NCBI RefSeq assembly: GCF_023276435.1
Contig: NZ_JALLPO010000055.1
Span: forward strand, 1 to 49,176
DNA: 49,176 nucleotides
Direction: 5' to 3'
From: Sphaerisporangium perillae
GTDB lineage: Bacteria; Actinomycetota; Actinomycetes; Streptosporangiales; Streptosporangiaceae
In this document: one piece after another, positions 16,380-24,267 of the stretch
Layout: every line of letters starts with the position of its first letter
How positions within the stretch are numbered: the stretch's first letter is position 1
The notes under the pieces: generated by a model
Database searches by the model: none
What the model was told of the DNA's origin: nothing
The model's input: only the letters and a program-made list of their open reading frames with translations
Program-made: the position numbers and the translations under genes

Positions 16380-17547
16380 GACCTATCGCCCCGTTCGACG
16401 TCCTCGGATTGCTTGTGACGAAGCGGTCTTCCGCCAGCTCGATGATCGTCGCGTCGACGATGTCATCGAGGGTGCCGCCTCCGGAAAGAATCGCGCGCTG
16501 GCGCTCGCAGGAGTTGCCCTGCTCCACCACATCGGCGATGGTCGCGAGCTCCTCGGGGCAGCCGAGCCGCTCGGCCACCGGCGCGAGCTCGCGCGTCAGC
16601 TCGTACAGCATGTCGCGCATGGGCGCGGTCGAGCCGTGATCGTCGGTGATGACGTAGGCGTCCAGCCCGTAGCGCGTGGCGCGCCACTTGTTGTCGCGTA
16701 CGACCCACGGCGCGGGGTGCGGCAGGCGGTATCCGCGGTCGAGCTGCTGGTCGAACTGCTGCACCAGACACTGCGACAACGCCGTCACCATTCCGACCTC
16801 CCGTGGGGTCGGTATACCGTCGAACATTCGAATCTCAATCGTGCCGAAGTCGGGGTGTGGCCGGATGTCCCACCACACCTCCTTGATGCTTTTGATGGTC
16901 CCCGCGCGCTTCAGGGTGTCCATGTAGTCCTCGAACTCGGCCCAGTCCGCCAGCATCTGCGGTGGTCCCGCTGTTGGCAGTGCGCCGAAGACGATGGCCC
17001 GGCTGGAGGCGAGCCCGGTGTCTTGGCCGCCCCAGTACGGGCTGGAGGCCGTCAGCGCGAGGAAATGCGGCAGGTAGGCCGCAAGTGCGTTGACGATGGG
17101 GATGACTTTATCCCTTTCCCGCACCCCGACGTGGACATGTACGCCAAATGTTTGGATCCTCCATGCCAGCCACTGCATTTCCTCGACGAGCTCGGTGTAA
17201 CGCTGGACGGGAGCGTAGACGGCGTCACGCCAGTCGCTGATGGCATGGGTGCCCGTGCAGGCCAGGGCCATCCCGTGCGGGTCGACCACCTTGCGCAGGC
17301 GCTCGATGGTGGTCTTGAGGTCCCGCACGGCCTCCGACACCGTGTGGCACACGTCGGTGATCACTTCGAGTTGCGACTGCATCAGCTCGTGCATGACCTT
17401 CGGCCGCGGGCTCTCGCTCAGCTCCGGGATCGCGTCGAGCACCAGGCGCGCGTCCTGGCGGAGGCGGCGGGTGTGCGTGTCGACGAGCTGGAGTTCCCAT
17501 TCGACGCCCAGCGTCGGGCCGCGCGATGGATTGAACGCGATTGGCAC
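16366..17547 (-). CDS. Glutamate-cysteine ligase family 2 (GCS2/YbdK-type) protein
   Basis: 393 residues. The GCS2 fold is shown by 'GPTLGVEWELQLVDTHTRRL' near the N-terminus, 'WRIQTFGVHVHVGV' (about 128-142), and 'WWDIRPHPDFGTIEIRMFD' (about 224-242). Members ligate glutamate to an amine or cysteine using ATP; many actinobacterial copies are annotated only as carboxylate-amine ligase. GTG 17547 follows GGAGG at six bases. It heads a two-gene operon with the M20 amidohydrolase, which suggests making and breaking of a glutamyl or acyl amide; that link is an inference. Confidence 0.88.
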   Translation of the reverse strand: MPIAFNPSRGPTLGVEWELQLVDTHTRRLRQDARLVLDAIPELSESPRPKVMHELMQSQLEVITDVCHTVSEAVRDLKTTIERLRKVVDPHGMALACTGTHAISDWRDAVYAPVQRYTELVEEMQWLAWRIQTFGVHVHVGVRERDKVIPIVNALAAYLPHFLALTASSPYWGGQDTGLASSRAIVFGALPTAGPPQMLADWAEFEDYMDTLKRAGTIKSIKEVWWDIRPHPDFGTIEIRMFDGIPTPREVGMVTALSQCLVQQFDQQLDRGYRLPHPAPWVVRDNKWRATRYGLDAYVITDDHGSTAPMRDMLYELTRELAPVAERLGCPEELATIADVVEQGNSCERQRAILSGGGTLDDIVDATIIELAEDRFVTSNPRTSNGAIGHAGK

Positions 17548-17752
17548 AGCACGCCTCCATGAGCAATGGTCCCAAGGCCGAGTTTCCGCCCCGCGGCGAA
17601 AATGGCCAACCCTACGGCCACCCCAGTACGCCCCGACTTACGGCTTTGCGTGCCTTGGCCACCGAACCGGAGACGGAACCCACTCGTGCATGGTCAACCG
17701 CAAAACGGTCGTTTACCGTCTCTGCCCGCGAAAGGGGGCTTATATGCGGGCC

Positions 17753-17992
17753 TCACGCCGGCCGATCACGCGGCCCCGCGGTCGGTGACGCGCGCCACGC
17801 CCGCCAGCCGATGACCCCGACCACCAGGGCGAGGATCAGATTGACGGCGATCAAGATGCCGTGCACCACATAGAACCCCGTGGGATGCCCGTCGGCGAGG
17901 TTGAAGCCGAGGTTGATCCACTCGAAGACCATGAAGGCGGCCAGGGCCAGCAGAAAGCCGGCTACGCGTCGTGTCATCTTCACCGCCTCCAT
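17753..17992 (-). CDS. Small membrane protein, SCO4848 type
   Basis: 79 residues from ATG 17992 (MEAVKMTRRV), four bases after GGGAGG; ATG 17977 (MTRRVAG) is also well placed. Two hydrophobic helices (about 9-27 and 38-64) are joined by a short loop with WINLGFNLADGHPTGFYVVH. It resembles small actinobacterial membrane proteins named after SCO4848, which from memory also sit next to a D,D-carboxypeptidase, as here (divergent, 90 bp away). A role in wall metabolism is an inference from position. Confidence 0.7.
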   Translation of the reverse strand: MEAVKMTRRVAGFLLALAAFMVFEWINLGFNLADGHPTGFYVVHGILIAVNLILALVVGVIGWRAWRASPTAGPRDRPA

Positions 17993-18082
17993 GGTACCTC
18001 CCTGATTCCTGACCAGGCACCTTCGCGATCTTTGTCGTGTCTTGCCCCATGTGAAAAGTGACAAAGCTACGCTGAGTGCCCT

Positions 18083-19213
18083 ATGGGGATGAAGCACGTA
18101 GCAACAGTCAGCGCACTCGCGCTCGCCGGGGGCCTGACGCTGGTCACCCCGCCGGCTCACGCGCGTCCCGCGTCCGACGACACCACAGCCATCGGCGGCA
18201 CCCTGCTCGGGAGGCACGGCCTGGTGGTCGACCCGGCGTCCCAGGCCCTGCCCAAGAGCGAGGCCTCCGCCTTCGTGGTCGCCGACGCCGACACCGGCCA
18301 GGTCCTGGCGGCGAAGGATCCCCACGGGCGCTATCTTCCCGCCAGCACCCTGAAGATCCTCACCGCCGTCACGCTCATCCCCCGGCTCGACAAGAACAAG
18401 ATCATCAAGCCCAGCGCCGACGCGTGCAACGTCGAAGGGAGCGCCGTCGGCCTGACCCAGCACAAGATCTACAAGGTGGACGACCTGTTCCGGGCGCTGA
18501 TGATGGTCTCCGGCAACGACGCGGCCGTGGCGCTCGCCGAGACCAACGGCGGCCTCGCCCGCACGCTCGCCGACATGAACGCCGAAGCCAAGCGGCTCCA
18601 GGCGCTGGACACCGTCGCCAAGACGCCGAACGGCCTGGACAAGCCCGGCCAGAGCAGCTCCGCGTACGACCTGGCGCTGATCGCCCGGGCCGGGCTGGCC
18701 AACACCGACTTCCGCGAGTACGTCGGCACCAAGGTGGCGAACTTCCCGGCTCCCGGGGGCAAGCACTACGAGATGGCGAACCACAACCGGCTCCTCGGCC
18801 GCTACCCCGGCATGATCGGGGTGAAGAACGGCTGGACGACCAAGGCGCTGGGCAGCTTCGTCGGGGCCGCCAAGCGGGACGGGCACACGATCATCGTCTC
18901 GGTCATGCACCACGAGGGGTCGTTCTGGGAGGAGGTCAAGGAGCTGCTCGACTGGGGCTTCGCGTCCAGGGGCCGCGTGGCCGCCGTCGGCACGCTGGTA
19001 GGGCCGGTCCCCCAGGTGAAGCCGACCAAGCCCGTGGGCGGCCCTCCTGTGGCCGCTCCAGCGCCCGCCAGGCCCGCCGCGGCGCAGGACTCTCCCGTGG
19101 TCGGCATCGGCGCCCTGGTGGTGGCCGTAGGGCTGCTCGGCGGCGTCGTGTGGGTGGTCTACGGGATGCGCCGCCGATCCCGCGTCCGGCGCGAGGACCC
19201 GCTGGAGCCGTAG
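18083..19213 (+). CDS. D-alanyl-D-alanine carboxypeptidase (low-molecular-weight PBP)
   Basis: 376 residues. Removes the terminal D-Ala of peptidoglycan stem peptides outside the membrane. Signal peptide 1-28, then the serine hydrolase fold with the three active-site motifs: S88-T-L-K91, S143-G-N145 and K248-N-G250. KNG in place of KTG is a known variant in this group. A Pro/Ala linker leads to a C-terminal membrane anchor (about 324-346) and a basic tail, typical of the DacA family in actinobacteria. ATG 18083 lacks a Shine-Dalgarno; ATG 18089 is an alternative. Convergent with the YihY gene. Confidence 0.94.
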   Translation: MGMKHVATVSALALAGGLTLVTPPAHARPASDDTTAIGGTLLGRHGLVVDPASQALPKSEASAFVVADADTGQVLAAKDPHGRYLPASTLKILTAVTLIPRLDKNKIIKPSADACNVEGSAVGLTQHKIYKVDDLFRALMMVSGNDAAVALAETNGGLARTLADMNAEAKRLQALDTVAKTPNGLDKPGQSSSAYDLALIARAGLANTDFREYVGTKVANFPAPGGKHYEMANHNRLLGRYPGMIGVKNGWTTKALGSFVGAAKRDGHTIIVSVMHHEGSFWEEVKELLDWGFASRGRVAAVGTLVGPVPQVKPTKPVGGPPVAAPAPARPAAAQDSPVVGIGALVVAVGLLGGVVWVVYGMRRRSRVRREDPLEP

Positions 19214-19217
19214 CGAC

Positions 19218-19247
19218 GGCTCCCGCGCACCGGCCCGCTCCGGAGCC
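19218..19247. terminator. Weak inverted repeat between convergent genes
   Basis: GGCTCC (19218-19223) and GGAGCC (19242-19247) with an 18-base GC-rich loop lie in the 45-bp gap between the carboxypeptidase and YihY stop codons. A bidirectional terminator is plausible but the stem is short. Confidence 0.35.
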
Positions 19248-19258
19248 CTCGGCGAAGG

Positions 19259-20209
19259 CTAGACGTACTGGCTGGTGGGGACGGGGGTGGGCTCGGGCGG
19301 GGGCGCGCCGCCGGCGGTGGACGTCCAGGCCGCCACGTACAGAGCCCACCGGGCGGCGAAGTTCAGCCACAGGAGCAGGCCGACGACCACGGCGAAGGTG
19401 CCGTAGATCGGGTTGGTGAGGGTGTGCGAGAGCAGCAGGGTGGCGACCTGCTTGAGCACGCCGAACCCGGCGGCGCCGAGCAGCGCTCCCCTGAGCGTGG
19501 TCGCGAGGGGCTTGCCCACCCTGGCCAGCCAGCCGAGGAGGACCAGGAACACCAGCATGTCCGCGCCGACGCTGATCAGCACTCCGGCCGTGCGCACCAG
19601 CGCCGCGGCCACCACCGAGTCGGCGAGCCCCAGCCAGCCGAGGATGGAGCCGGTGGCCTGGACGGCGAACCCGCCGACCGCCACCGACACCACGAGCGTG
19701 AGGCCCATCAGCAGCAGGGCGACCAGGTCGCGCAGCTTGCCGGCGAACCAGTTCATCGGCGGCTCGCAGCTGACGCACATTTCGTGCAGCGCGTCCCGCA
19801 GGGCGTCCATGACGCCGAGGCCGGCGTAGAACAGGCCCAGCAGGCCGATCACCCCCGCGCTCGTGCGCGCCTCGGCGAGGTCCGCGATGCGCAACCGCCC
19901 CGCCAGCCCGGGAAGCTGCTGGTTGACGGCCGTCTCCAGCGTCTTCAACGCGCCCGGGCTGACCGTGACGACGTAGCCGAACAGCGCGAAGGCCAGCGCC
20001 AGCAGGGGGAAGAACGACAGGAACGCGAAGTAGGTCACCGCGCCCGCCAGCCGGTCACCGCGCTGGCTCTGGTAGCGGTGGAGGCTGCGGATCAGATGGT
20101 CGAACCAGCGCATGCGGACGCGGTAACGCTCGGTCCTGGCCCTGCCCCACTGTTTGACGGCCTCCACGCCACGGAGGATCGAGGCCCACGCGCTTTTCAT
20201 CCTGCACAT
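19259..20209 (-). CDS. YihY/BrkB-family membrane protein
   Basis: 316 residues with about six hydrophobic segments after a basic cytoplasmic N-terminus. 'HRYQSQRGDRLAGAVTYFAFLSFFPLLAL' and 'LTNPIYGTFAVVVGLLLWLNFAARWALYVAAW' are characteristic of the family once misnamed ribonuclease BN. Inner-membrane protein of unsettled function. The start is ATG 20209 (MCRMKSAW) or the internal ATG three codons later. It lies downstream of trpS in the same direction, beyond a hairpin whose 3' arm ends three bases before ATG 20209. Confidence 0.88.
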   Translation of the reverse strand: MCRMKSAWASILRGVEAVKQWGRARTERYRVRMRWFDHLIRSLHRYQSQRGDRLAGAVTYFAFLSFFPLLALAFALFGYVVTVSPGALKTLETAVNQQLPGLAGRLRIADLAEARTSAGVIGLLGLFYAGLGVMDALRDALHEMCVSCEPPMNWFAGKLRDLVALLLMGLTLVVSVAVGGFAVQATGSILGWLGLADSVVAAALVRTAGVLISVGADMLVFLVLLGWLARVGKPLATTLRGALLGAAGFGVLKQVATLLLSHTLTNPIYGTFAVVVGLLLWLNFAARWALYVAAWTSTAGGAPPPEPTPVPTSQYV

Positions 20210-20212
20210 CTA

Positions 20213-20247
20213 CCCCGCGGGCGTACGGTATGCGAGCACCCGCGGGG
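20213..20247 (-). terminator. Hairpin between trpS and the YihY gene
   Basis: Perfect 9-bp arms ccccgcggg (20213-20221) and cccgcgggg (20239-20247), 17-base loop. It is 48 bp past the trpS stop and three bases before the YihY start. It may terminate trpS and also hold the GGGG that would serve as ribosome-binding site for the YihY gene. Confidence 0.6.
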
Positions 20248-20258
20248 AACGGGGTCCA

Positions 20259-20298
20259 GACCCGGGCACGAGGCTCAGGACCCGGGCGCGAGGCTCAA
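20259..20298. repeat. 20-bp tandem duplication starting at the trpS stop codon
   Basis: Two units, 20259-20278 and 20279-20298, differ at about two bases. On the minus strand each begins at or within a base of a TGA, the distal one including the real trpS stop (20295-20297). Confidence 0.8.
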
Positions 20299-21299
20299 GG
20301 CTTGGGCAGGAAGCCGATGTGGTCGCGGACCAGTTCCATGGTCTCCCGGGCGACGGCCGAGGCCCGCGCGGCGCCGGCCGCGAGCAGGCGGTCGAGCTCC
20401 GCCTCGTTCGTCAGGAGCTTCTCGGTGCGCTCGCGGATCGGCGCCAGGGCCTCGATGACGACCTCGGCGACGTCCTTCTTGAACGCGCCGTAGCCGAGGC
20501 CGGCGTAACGGGCCTCCAGCTCGGGGATCGGCGTGCCGGTGAAGACCGACTGGATGCGCAGCAGGTTGGTGACGCCGGGCTTGTTCTCGGGGTCGGCGAC
20601 GACCTCCGAGCCGGTGTCGGTCACCGCGCGCATGATCTTCTTGCGCAGCGGGCCCGGCTCCTCCATCACCTCGATGATGCCCTGGGGGCTGGAGGACGAC
20701 TTCGACATCTTCGCCAGCGGCTCCTGCAGGTCGCCGATCTTCTCGACCTCCTTGAGGATGTACGGCGCGGGCACGTTGAAGGTCTCGCCGTACCTGGCGT
20801 TGAAGCGCTGGGCGAGGTCGCGGGTGAGCTCGAGGTGCTGCTTCTGGTCGCCGCCCACCGGCACGTAGTCGGCCTGGTACATCAGGATGTCGGCCGCCTG
20901 GAGGATGGGGTAGGTGAAGAGGCCGACCCCCGCGGAGGTCTCGCCGTACTTAGCCGACTTGTCCTTGAACTGCGTCATGCGGGCGGCCTCGCCCATGCCG
21001 GTGTTGCACATGAGGATCCAGGCCAGCTCGCTGTGCTCGCGGACGTGGCTCTGCACGAACAGGGTGCTGCGCTCGGGGTCGATGCCCGCGCCGAAGAGCT
21101 GGGCGGCCGAAACGCGGGTACGGCGCCGCAGCTCGGCGGGCGAGGGGTTCACCGTGATCGCGTGCAGGTCGGCGATGAAGTAGAACGCGTCGTGCGTCTC
21201 CTGGAGCGCGACCCATTGCCGGACGGCGCCGAGATAGTTGCCGAGGTGGAAGGAGTCGCCGGTGGGCTGGATGCCGGAGAGGACACGAGGACTGGCCAT
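20295..21299 (-). CDS. trpS: Tryptophanyl-tRNA synthetase
   Basis: 334 residues from ATG 21299 ([15 protein letters not shown]). Charges tRNA-Trp. Class I motifs are intact: HLGN in '[10 protein letters not shown]' (HIGH variant) and KMSKS in '[13 protein letters not shown]'. Length is standard. The upstream in-frame extension to 21356 is not needed for the family. A perfect 12-bp palindrome lies directly before the start. I see no T-box structure. Confidence 0.96.
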   Translation of the reverse strand: MASPRVLSGIQPTGDSFHLGNYLGAVRQWVALQETHDAFYFIADLHAITVNPSPAELRRRTRVSAAQLFGAGIDPERSTLFVQSHVREHSELAWILMCNTGMGEAARMTQFKDKSAKYGETSAGVGLFTYPILQAADILMYQADYVPVGGDQKQHLELTRDLAQRFNARYGETFNVPAPYILKEVEKIGDLQEPLAKMSKSSSSPQGIIEVMEEPGPLRKKIMRAVTDTGSEVVADPENKPGVTNLLRIQSVFTGTPIPELEARYAGLGYGAFKKDVAEVVIEALAPIRERTEKLLTNEAELDRLLAAGAARASAVARETMELVRDHIGFLPKP

Positions 21300-21302
21300 A
21301 GC

Positions 21303-21314
21303 ACACAATTGTGT
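21303..21314. promoter_or_regulatory. 12-bp palindrome just upstream of trpS
   Basis: acacaattgtgt is a perfect palindrome ending four bases from the trpS start codon. An operator over the promoter or start site is possible; the regulator is unknown. Confidence 0.45.
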
Positions 21315-21416
21315 CAGGACTTGGGGCCGGTCTGCGACTCGGACCGTGACCGGCACCGGCCGATGTCGTCCAACGCGAAGAGCGGCGCGCCGCGTACGGC
21401 GCCGCTCTCCACCGGT

Positions 21417-22694
21417 TCACAGACGATCGAGGTCCACGGCCGCCGCCATGGCCTTCATGCCGGCGTCGTTGGGGTGCAGCCGGTCTCCCCCGTCGTAGGC
21501 GGGGTTCAGCGCGTCGCGGTCGGCGGGGTCGGCGAGGACCCTGTCGAGGTCGACCACCTGGTCGTACTCCCCGCTGCGGCGTATCCACCGGTTCACCGCG
21601 TCGCGGACGGCCTCGTTGCGCGGGCTGTCGTAGTACTCGTTGCCCTTGAACGGGGTGATGGTCGCGCCGATGATCGTGATGCCGCGGGCGTGCGCGGCGC
21701 GGATCAGCGCCCGGTGCCCCTCGATGAGCCGATCGGGGGTCATCAGCGGGGGCGTGCCGCACCCGAGGTCGAGCCCGCCGAGGCCGATGTCGTTGACCCC
21801 CATCAGGACGATCGCGGTGCGCACCCCGGGCTGCTCCAGCACGTCGCGGGAGAACCTCGCCACCCCCCTGACGCCGGAGAAGCACGGCGAGTCGGTGAGC
21901 AGCATGTTGCCGTTGATGCCGGCGTTCAGCACGCCCATCGGCCTGCCCGCGGCGACGAGCCGCTCGGCCAGTTCGTCCGGGTAACGGTTGTCGGCGCCGG
22001 GCGTCGAGACGGCGCCGTCGGTGATGGAGTCGCCGAAGGCCACGACGGCGCCCCCGAACGGGCGGGGCCCGCCGGAGACGTCCACTCCGGTCAGGAAGTA
22101 CCACGAGTGGCTGGTCTCGCCGAACGCCCCGCCGGCGCCGTCGAACAGTTGATCTCCGGCGGCACGGTAGGTCGTGGTCAGCCCGCCCTCGTGGAAGGTG
22201 GCGGCGCCCGTGGGCTCGGCGAAGTAGGCGGTGACCGTCAGTTTGTCGAGAGGTGCGGTGGACAGCGGCGCGGTGTCGGAGGTCGCGGCCCCGCCGGGCG
22301 CGATCGTGGCCGACGGCGAGCGGCCGAACGTCAGCCGGCGCACGGTCTCCTGCCGGACCGCCGCGCCCTCGCCCGCCTTGGCGATCGTCGCCCCGGCCAG
22401 GCGCAGCGGCCGGGTGCCGTACGCGTTGGACAGGCGGATGCGCACCTGCGAGCCGCCGGCGCTGACCCGGACCACCTGCCTGATCGACTGGCCGGCGAAA
22501 CCGGCTTGCGACCAGTTCGGCTCCGCCTCTCCCCCCATCGGGGGCTGCGGAGCGGTGCTCCAGGCGCCGGACCAGCCACGCCCGTCGCCGCCGGGACCGC
22601 CCGCGGCGGCGGCCGCGGGTGCGAGTGACACGGCCGCCGCCAGGGCCGCCGCCACACCGGCGGCGAAGAGTGATCTACGTCGTGATGAGGTCAC
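21417..22694 (-). CDS. Secreted SGNH/GDSL hydrolase
   Basis: 425 residues from GTG 22694 (MTSSRRRSLFAAG), seven bases after AAAGGAC; ATG 22715 would add seven residues without a good ribosome-binding site. The N-terminus has a twin-arginine-like signal (SRRRSLF followed by an Ala-rich core). A beta-rich region comes before the catalytic domain: GDSITDG with Ser 223, GVNDI with Asn 301, and D404-R-L-H407. Together they give the Ser-Asp-His triad and oxyanion residues of SGNH esterases. Exported esterase or lipase of unknown substrate; the two-domain layout resembles carbohydrate or lipid esterases of actinomycetes. Confidence 0.92.
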   Translation of the reverse strand: MTSSRRRSLFAAGVAAALAAAVSLAPAAAAAGGPGGDGRGWSGAWSTAPQPPMGGEAEPNWSQAGFAGQSIRQVVRVSAGGSQVRIRLSNAYGTRPLRLAGATIAKAGEGAAVRQETVRRLTFGRSPSATIAPGGAATSDTAPLSTAPLDKLTVTAYFAEPTGAATFHEGGLTTTYRAAGDQLFDGAGGAFGETSHSWYFLTGVDVSGGPRPFGGAVVAFGDSITDGAVSTPGADNRYPDELAERLVAAGRPMGVLNAGINGNMLLTDSPCFSGVRGVARFSRDVLEQPGVRTAIVLMGVNDIGLGGLDLGCGTPPLMTPDRLIEGHRALIRAAHARGITIIGATITPFKGNEYYDSPRNEAVRDAVNRWIRRSGEYDQVVDLDRVLADPADRDALNPAYDGGDRLHPNDAGMKAMAAAVDLDRL

Positions 22695-22790
22695 CAGGTC
22701 GTCCTTTCGAGCCATGCGGAAGGTGCGATCGGATGCCGGCCGGACCGCCCCCAGGGCAGGCCGCCAGCGGTCGGCCCCGGCGGGGCGGTC

Positions 22791-23621
22791 TCAGACCCAC
22801 ATGGGTTGCCAGCCGGGCACCTCGTGGAAGCGGCGCAGCTCGGCCAGGCCGCTGAGCCAGCCCATCCAGGCGCCGTAGGGCGGCCGAGAGGTGTCGAAGC
22901 CGCTCTGGACGAAGGTGAGCCGCGTCTTTCCGCCGGTGCCTTCCAGCTCCCAGGTGGTCACACCGGTGGGGCCCCAGTCGGTGACCAGCTTGCGGCCGGG
23001 GTCGAGATCGATGATCCGCGCGGCATCGCCGGCGTCGAGGCCTCCCATGGCGAAGCGCCCGCCGACGTGGGGTTCGATCCCGACGGGGAACCCGAACCAC
23101 CGGGTGACCTTCTCCGAGTCGATGAGGGAGTCGTACACCGCCTCGGGCGAGGCGTCGATGACGAACCGGCCCTCCATCCGCGAGGAGGTGAAGTCGCACC
23201 TCGGGAGGAGCTCGCGGCCTTCCAGGTGGTCGGCCAGGTTGGCGATCGCCATCGCCCAGAACGTGTGCAGCAGCCCGAGATCGCTGTCACCGCTCATCAT
23301 CGCCTCGTGGGAGAAGTGGGTCTGGGTCAACGTCACGATGGTCGACTCCGCGCCCTCCTCTTCGAGGCTGAACTCCACCGTGGTGTCCTCGCCGCCGAGC
23401 CGCCACGAGAAGCGCACCGTGTGGTCGTCGACATGCAGGGGACGCTGGTGGGGGTCCTCGCCGCCGGGCGTGTGACGGCCCCAGAACGCGTACCGGTCCG
23501 GGAGGTCGACCTCGGCGTGCTCGGCGAGCCAGACGCGCAGCGCCTCGGCGTCCGTCAGCGCGTGGTGGACCTCCTTCATCGGCGTGGCGATGCGGGCGCT
23601 CAGCTTCAACGGTTCACTCAT
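22791..23621 (-). CDS. Tandem SRPBCC (AHSA1-like) protein
   Basis: 276 residues holding two START/AHSA1-like domains. The first (about 1-140) has 'DAEALRVWLAEHAEVDL' and the second (about 148-270) has 'GRFVIDASPEAVYDSLIDSEKVTRWFG' and 'MGWLSGLAELRRFH'. Such domains bind hydrophobic ligands or assist protein folding. The gene overlaps the ArsR regulator by eight bases. This ArsR-SRPBCC pairing is common in actinobacteria; the fused double domain is less usual. ATG 23621 follows GGAG at seven bases. Confidence 0.85.
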   Translation of the reverse strand: MSEPLKLSARIATPMKEVHHALTDAEALRVWLAEHAEVDLPDRYAFWGRHTPGGEDPHQRPLHVDDHTVRFSWRLGGEDTTVEFSLEEEGAESTIVTLTQTHFSHEAMMSGDSDLGLLHTFWAMAIANLADHLEGRELLPRCDFTSSRMEGRFVIDASPEAVYDSLIDSEKVTRWFGFPVGIEPHVGGRFAMGGLDAGDAARIIDLDPGRKLVTDWGPTGVTTWELEGTGGKTRLTFVQSGFDTSRPPYGAWMGWLSGLAELRRFHEVPGWQPMWV

Positions 23622-24171
23622 GGGGGGTCTCCTTGGGGTAGCAGGCCACGACGAGCTTGAAGGCGTCTCCTTCTGCTCCGCCGTAGCGGGTGAAAAGGTC
23701 CTGCAACGCGGTCTGCAGGTCGTTCAGGAACTCCTGGCGGCGTTCCGGTGGCACGTGGATCTCGCCGGACACGCCGACGGACGGCAGTTCGGGAGCGGCC
23801 CGGTCGAGCCCGGCGATGTCGCTCTGGACCTCTTCCATGAGGTCGAGCAGGTAGCCGAGGCTCAGCTCGTCCTGCGCCTTTCGCAGGCCGATCCGGCCGA
23901 CCAGGCGGGGCGACAGCCAGTAGGACCGCGCACTCGCCCGGTAGATGCCCTCGTGGATGCCGCGCACCTTGCGCTCGGACACCTGGTCGACGAGGCCCGC
24001 CTCGACCAGGCGTTTGACGTGGTAGTAGACCCGCTGGGGGGTCTGGCCGAGCCGGGCCGCGACCTCACCGCAGGTGCGCGGCTCGGCCAGCTGCCGCAGC
24101 ACCTCGATGCGCTGCGGCTTGAGCAGGGCCTCGGCCTGCTCGATCTGCTCTAGGTACAGGACGTCTCTCAT
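23614..24171 (-). CDS. ArsR-type helix-turn-helix regulator
   Basis: 185 residues. The winged helix spans about 10-75: 'KPQRIEVLRQLAEPRTCGEVAARLGQTPQRVYYHVKRLVEAGLV'. The C-terminal two thirds (about 80-185) is not a metal-sensor tail; it resembles the longer ArsR/YdfF-like regulators that work with SRPBCC partners. ATG 24171 lies three to ten bases from the probable transcription start, so the mRNA is close to leaderless. The palindrome TTTTACGTAAAA in its promoter points to autoregulation of the two-gene operon. Confidence 0.87.
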   Translation of the reverse strand: MRDVLYLEQIEQAEALLKPQRIEVLRQLAEPRTCGEVAARLGQTPQRVYYHVKRLVEAGLVDQVSERKVRGIHEGIYRASARSYWLSPRLVGRIGLRKAQDELSLGYLLDLMEEVQSDIAGLDRAAPELPSVGVSGEIHVPPERRQEFLNDLQTALQDLFTRYGGAEGDAFKLVVACYPKETPHE

Positions 24172-24180
24172 CGCAAAATC

Positions 24181-24210
24181 ATTATTTTACGTAAAACTGT
24201 TTTTTGTCAA
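24181..24210 (-). promoter_or_regulatory. Promoter of the arsR-SRPBCC operon with embedded palindromic operator
   Basis: On the minus strand: TTGACA (24205-24210), an 18-bp spacer, AATAAT (24181-24186). The perfect palindrome TTTTACGTAAAA (24185-24196) lies in the spacer and touches the -10. A bound repressor would block the polymerase. This is the best sigma70-like promoter in the window. Confidence 0.65.
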
Positions 24211-24267
24211 TGGGCACCCGCAATCTTGGCCGTGGCGGCGGCGATGCGCGTGCGTGGTGGCGGCGGC

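Noticed and set aside
21300..21416. T-box leader for trpS
   Set aside because: Only about 120 bp separate trpS from the flanking gene and no T-box sequence or antiterminator is visible.
20154..22628. 824-residue plus-strand frame
   Set aside because: Antisense to trpS and the GDSL esterase; no homology-like content.
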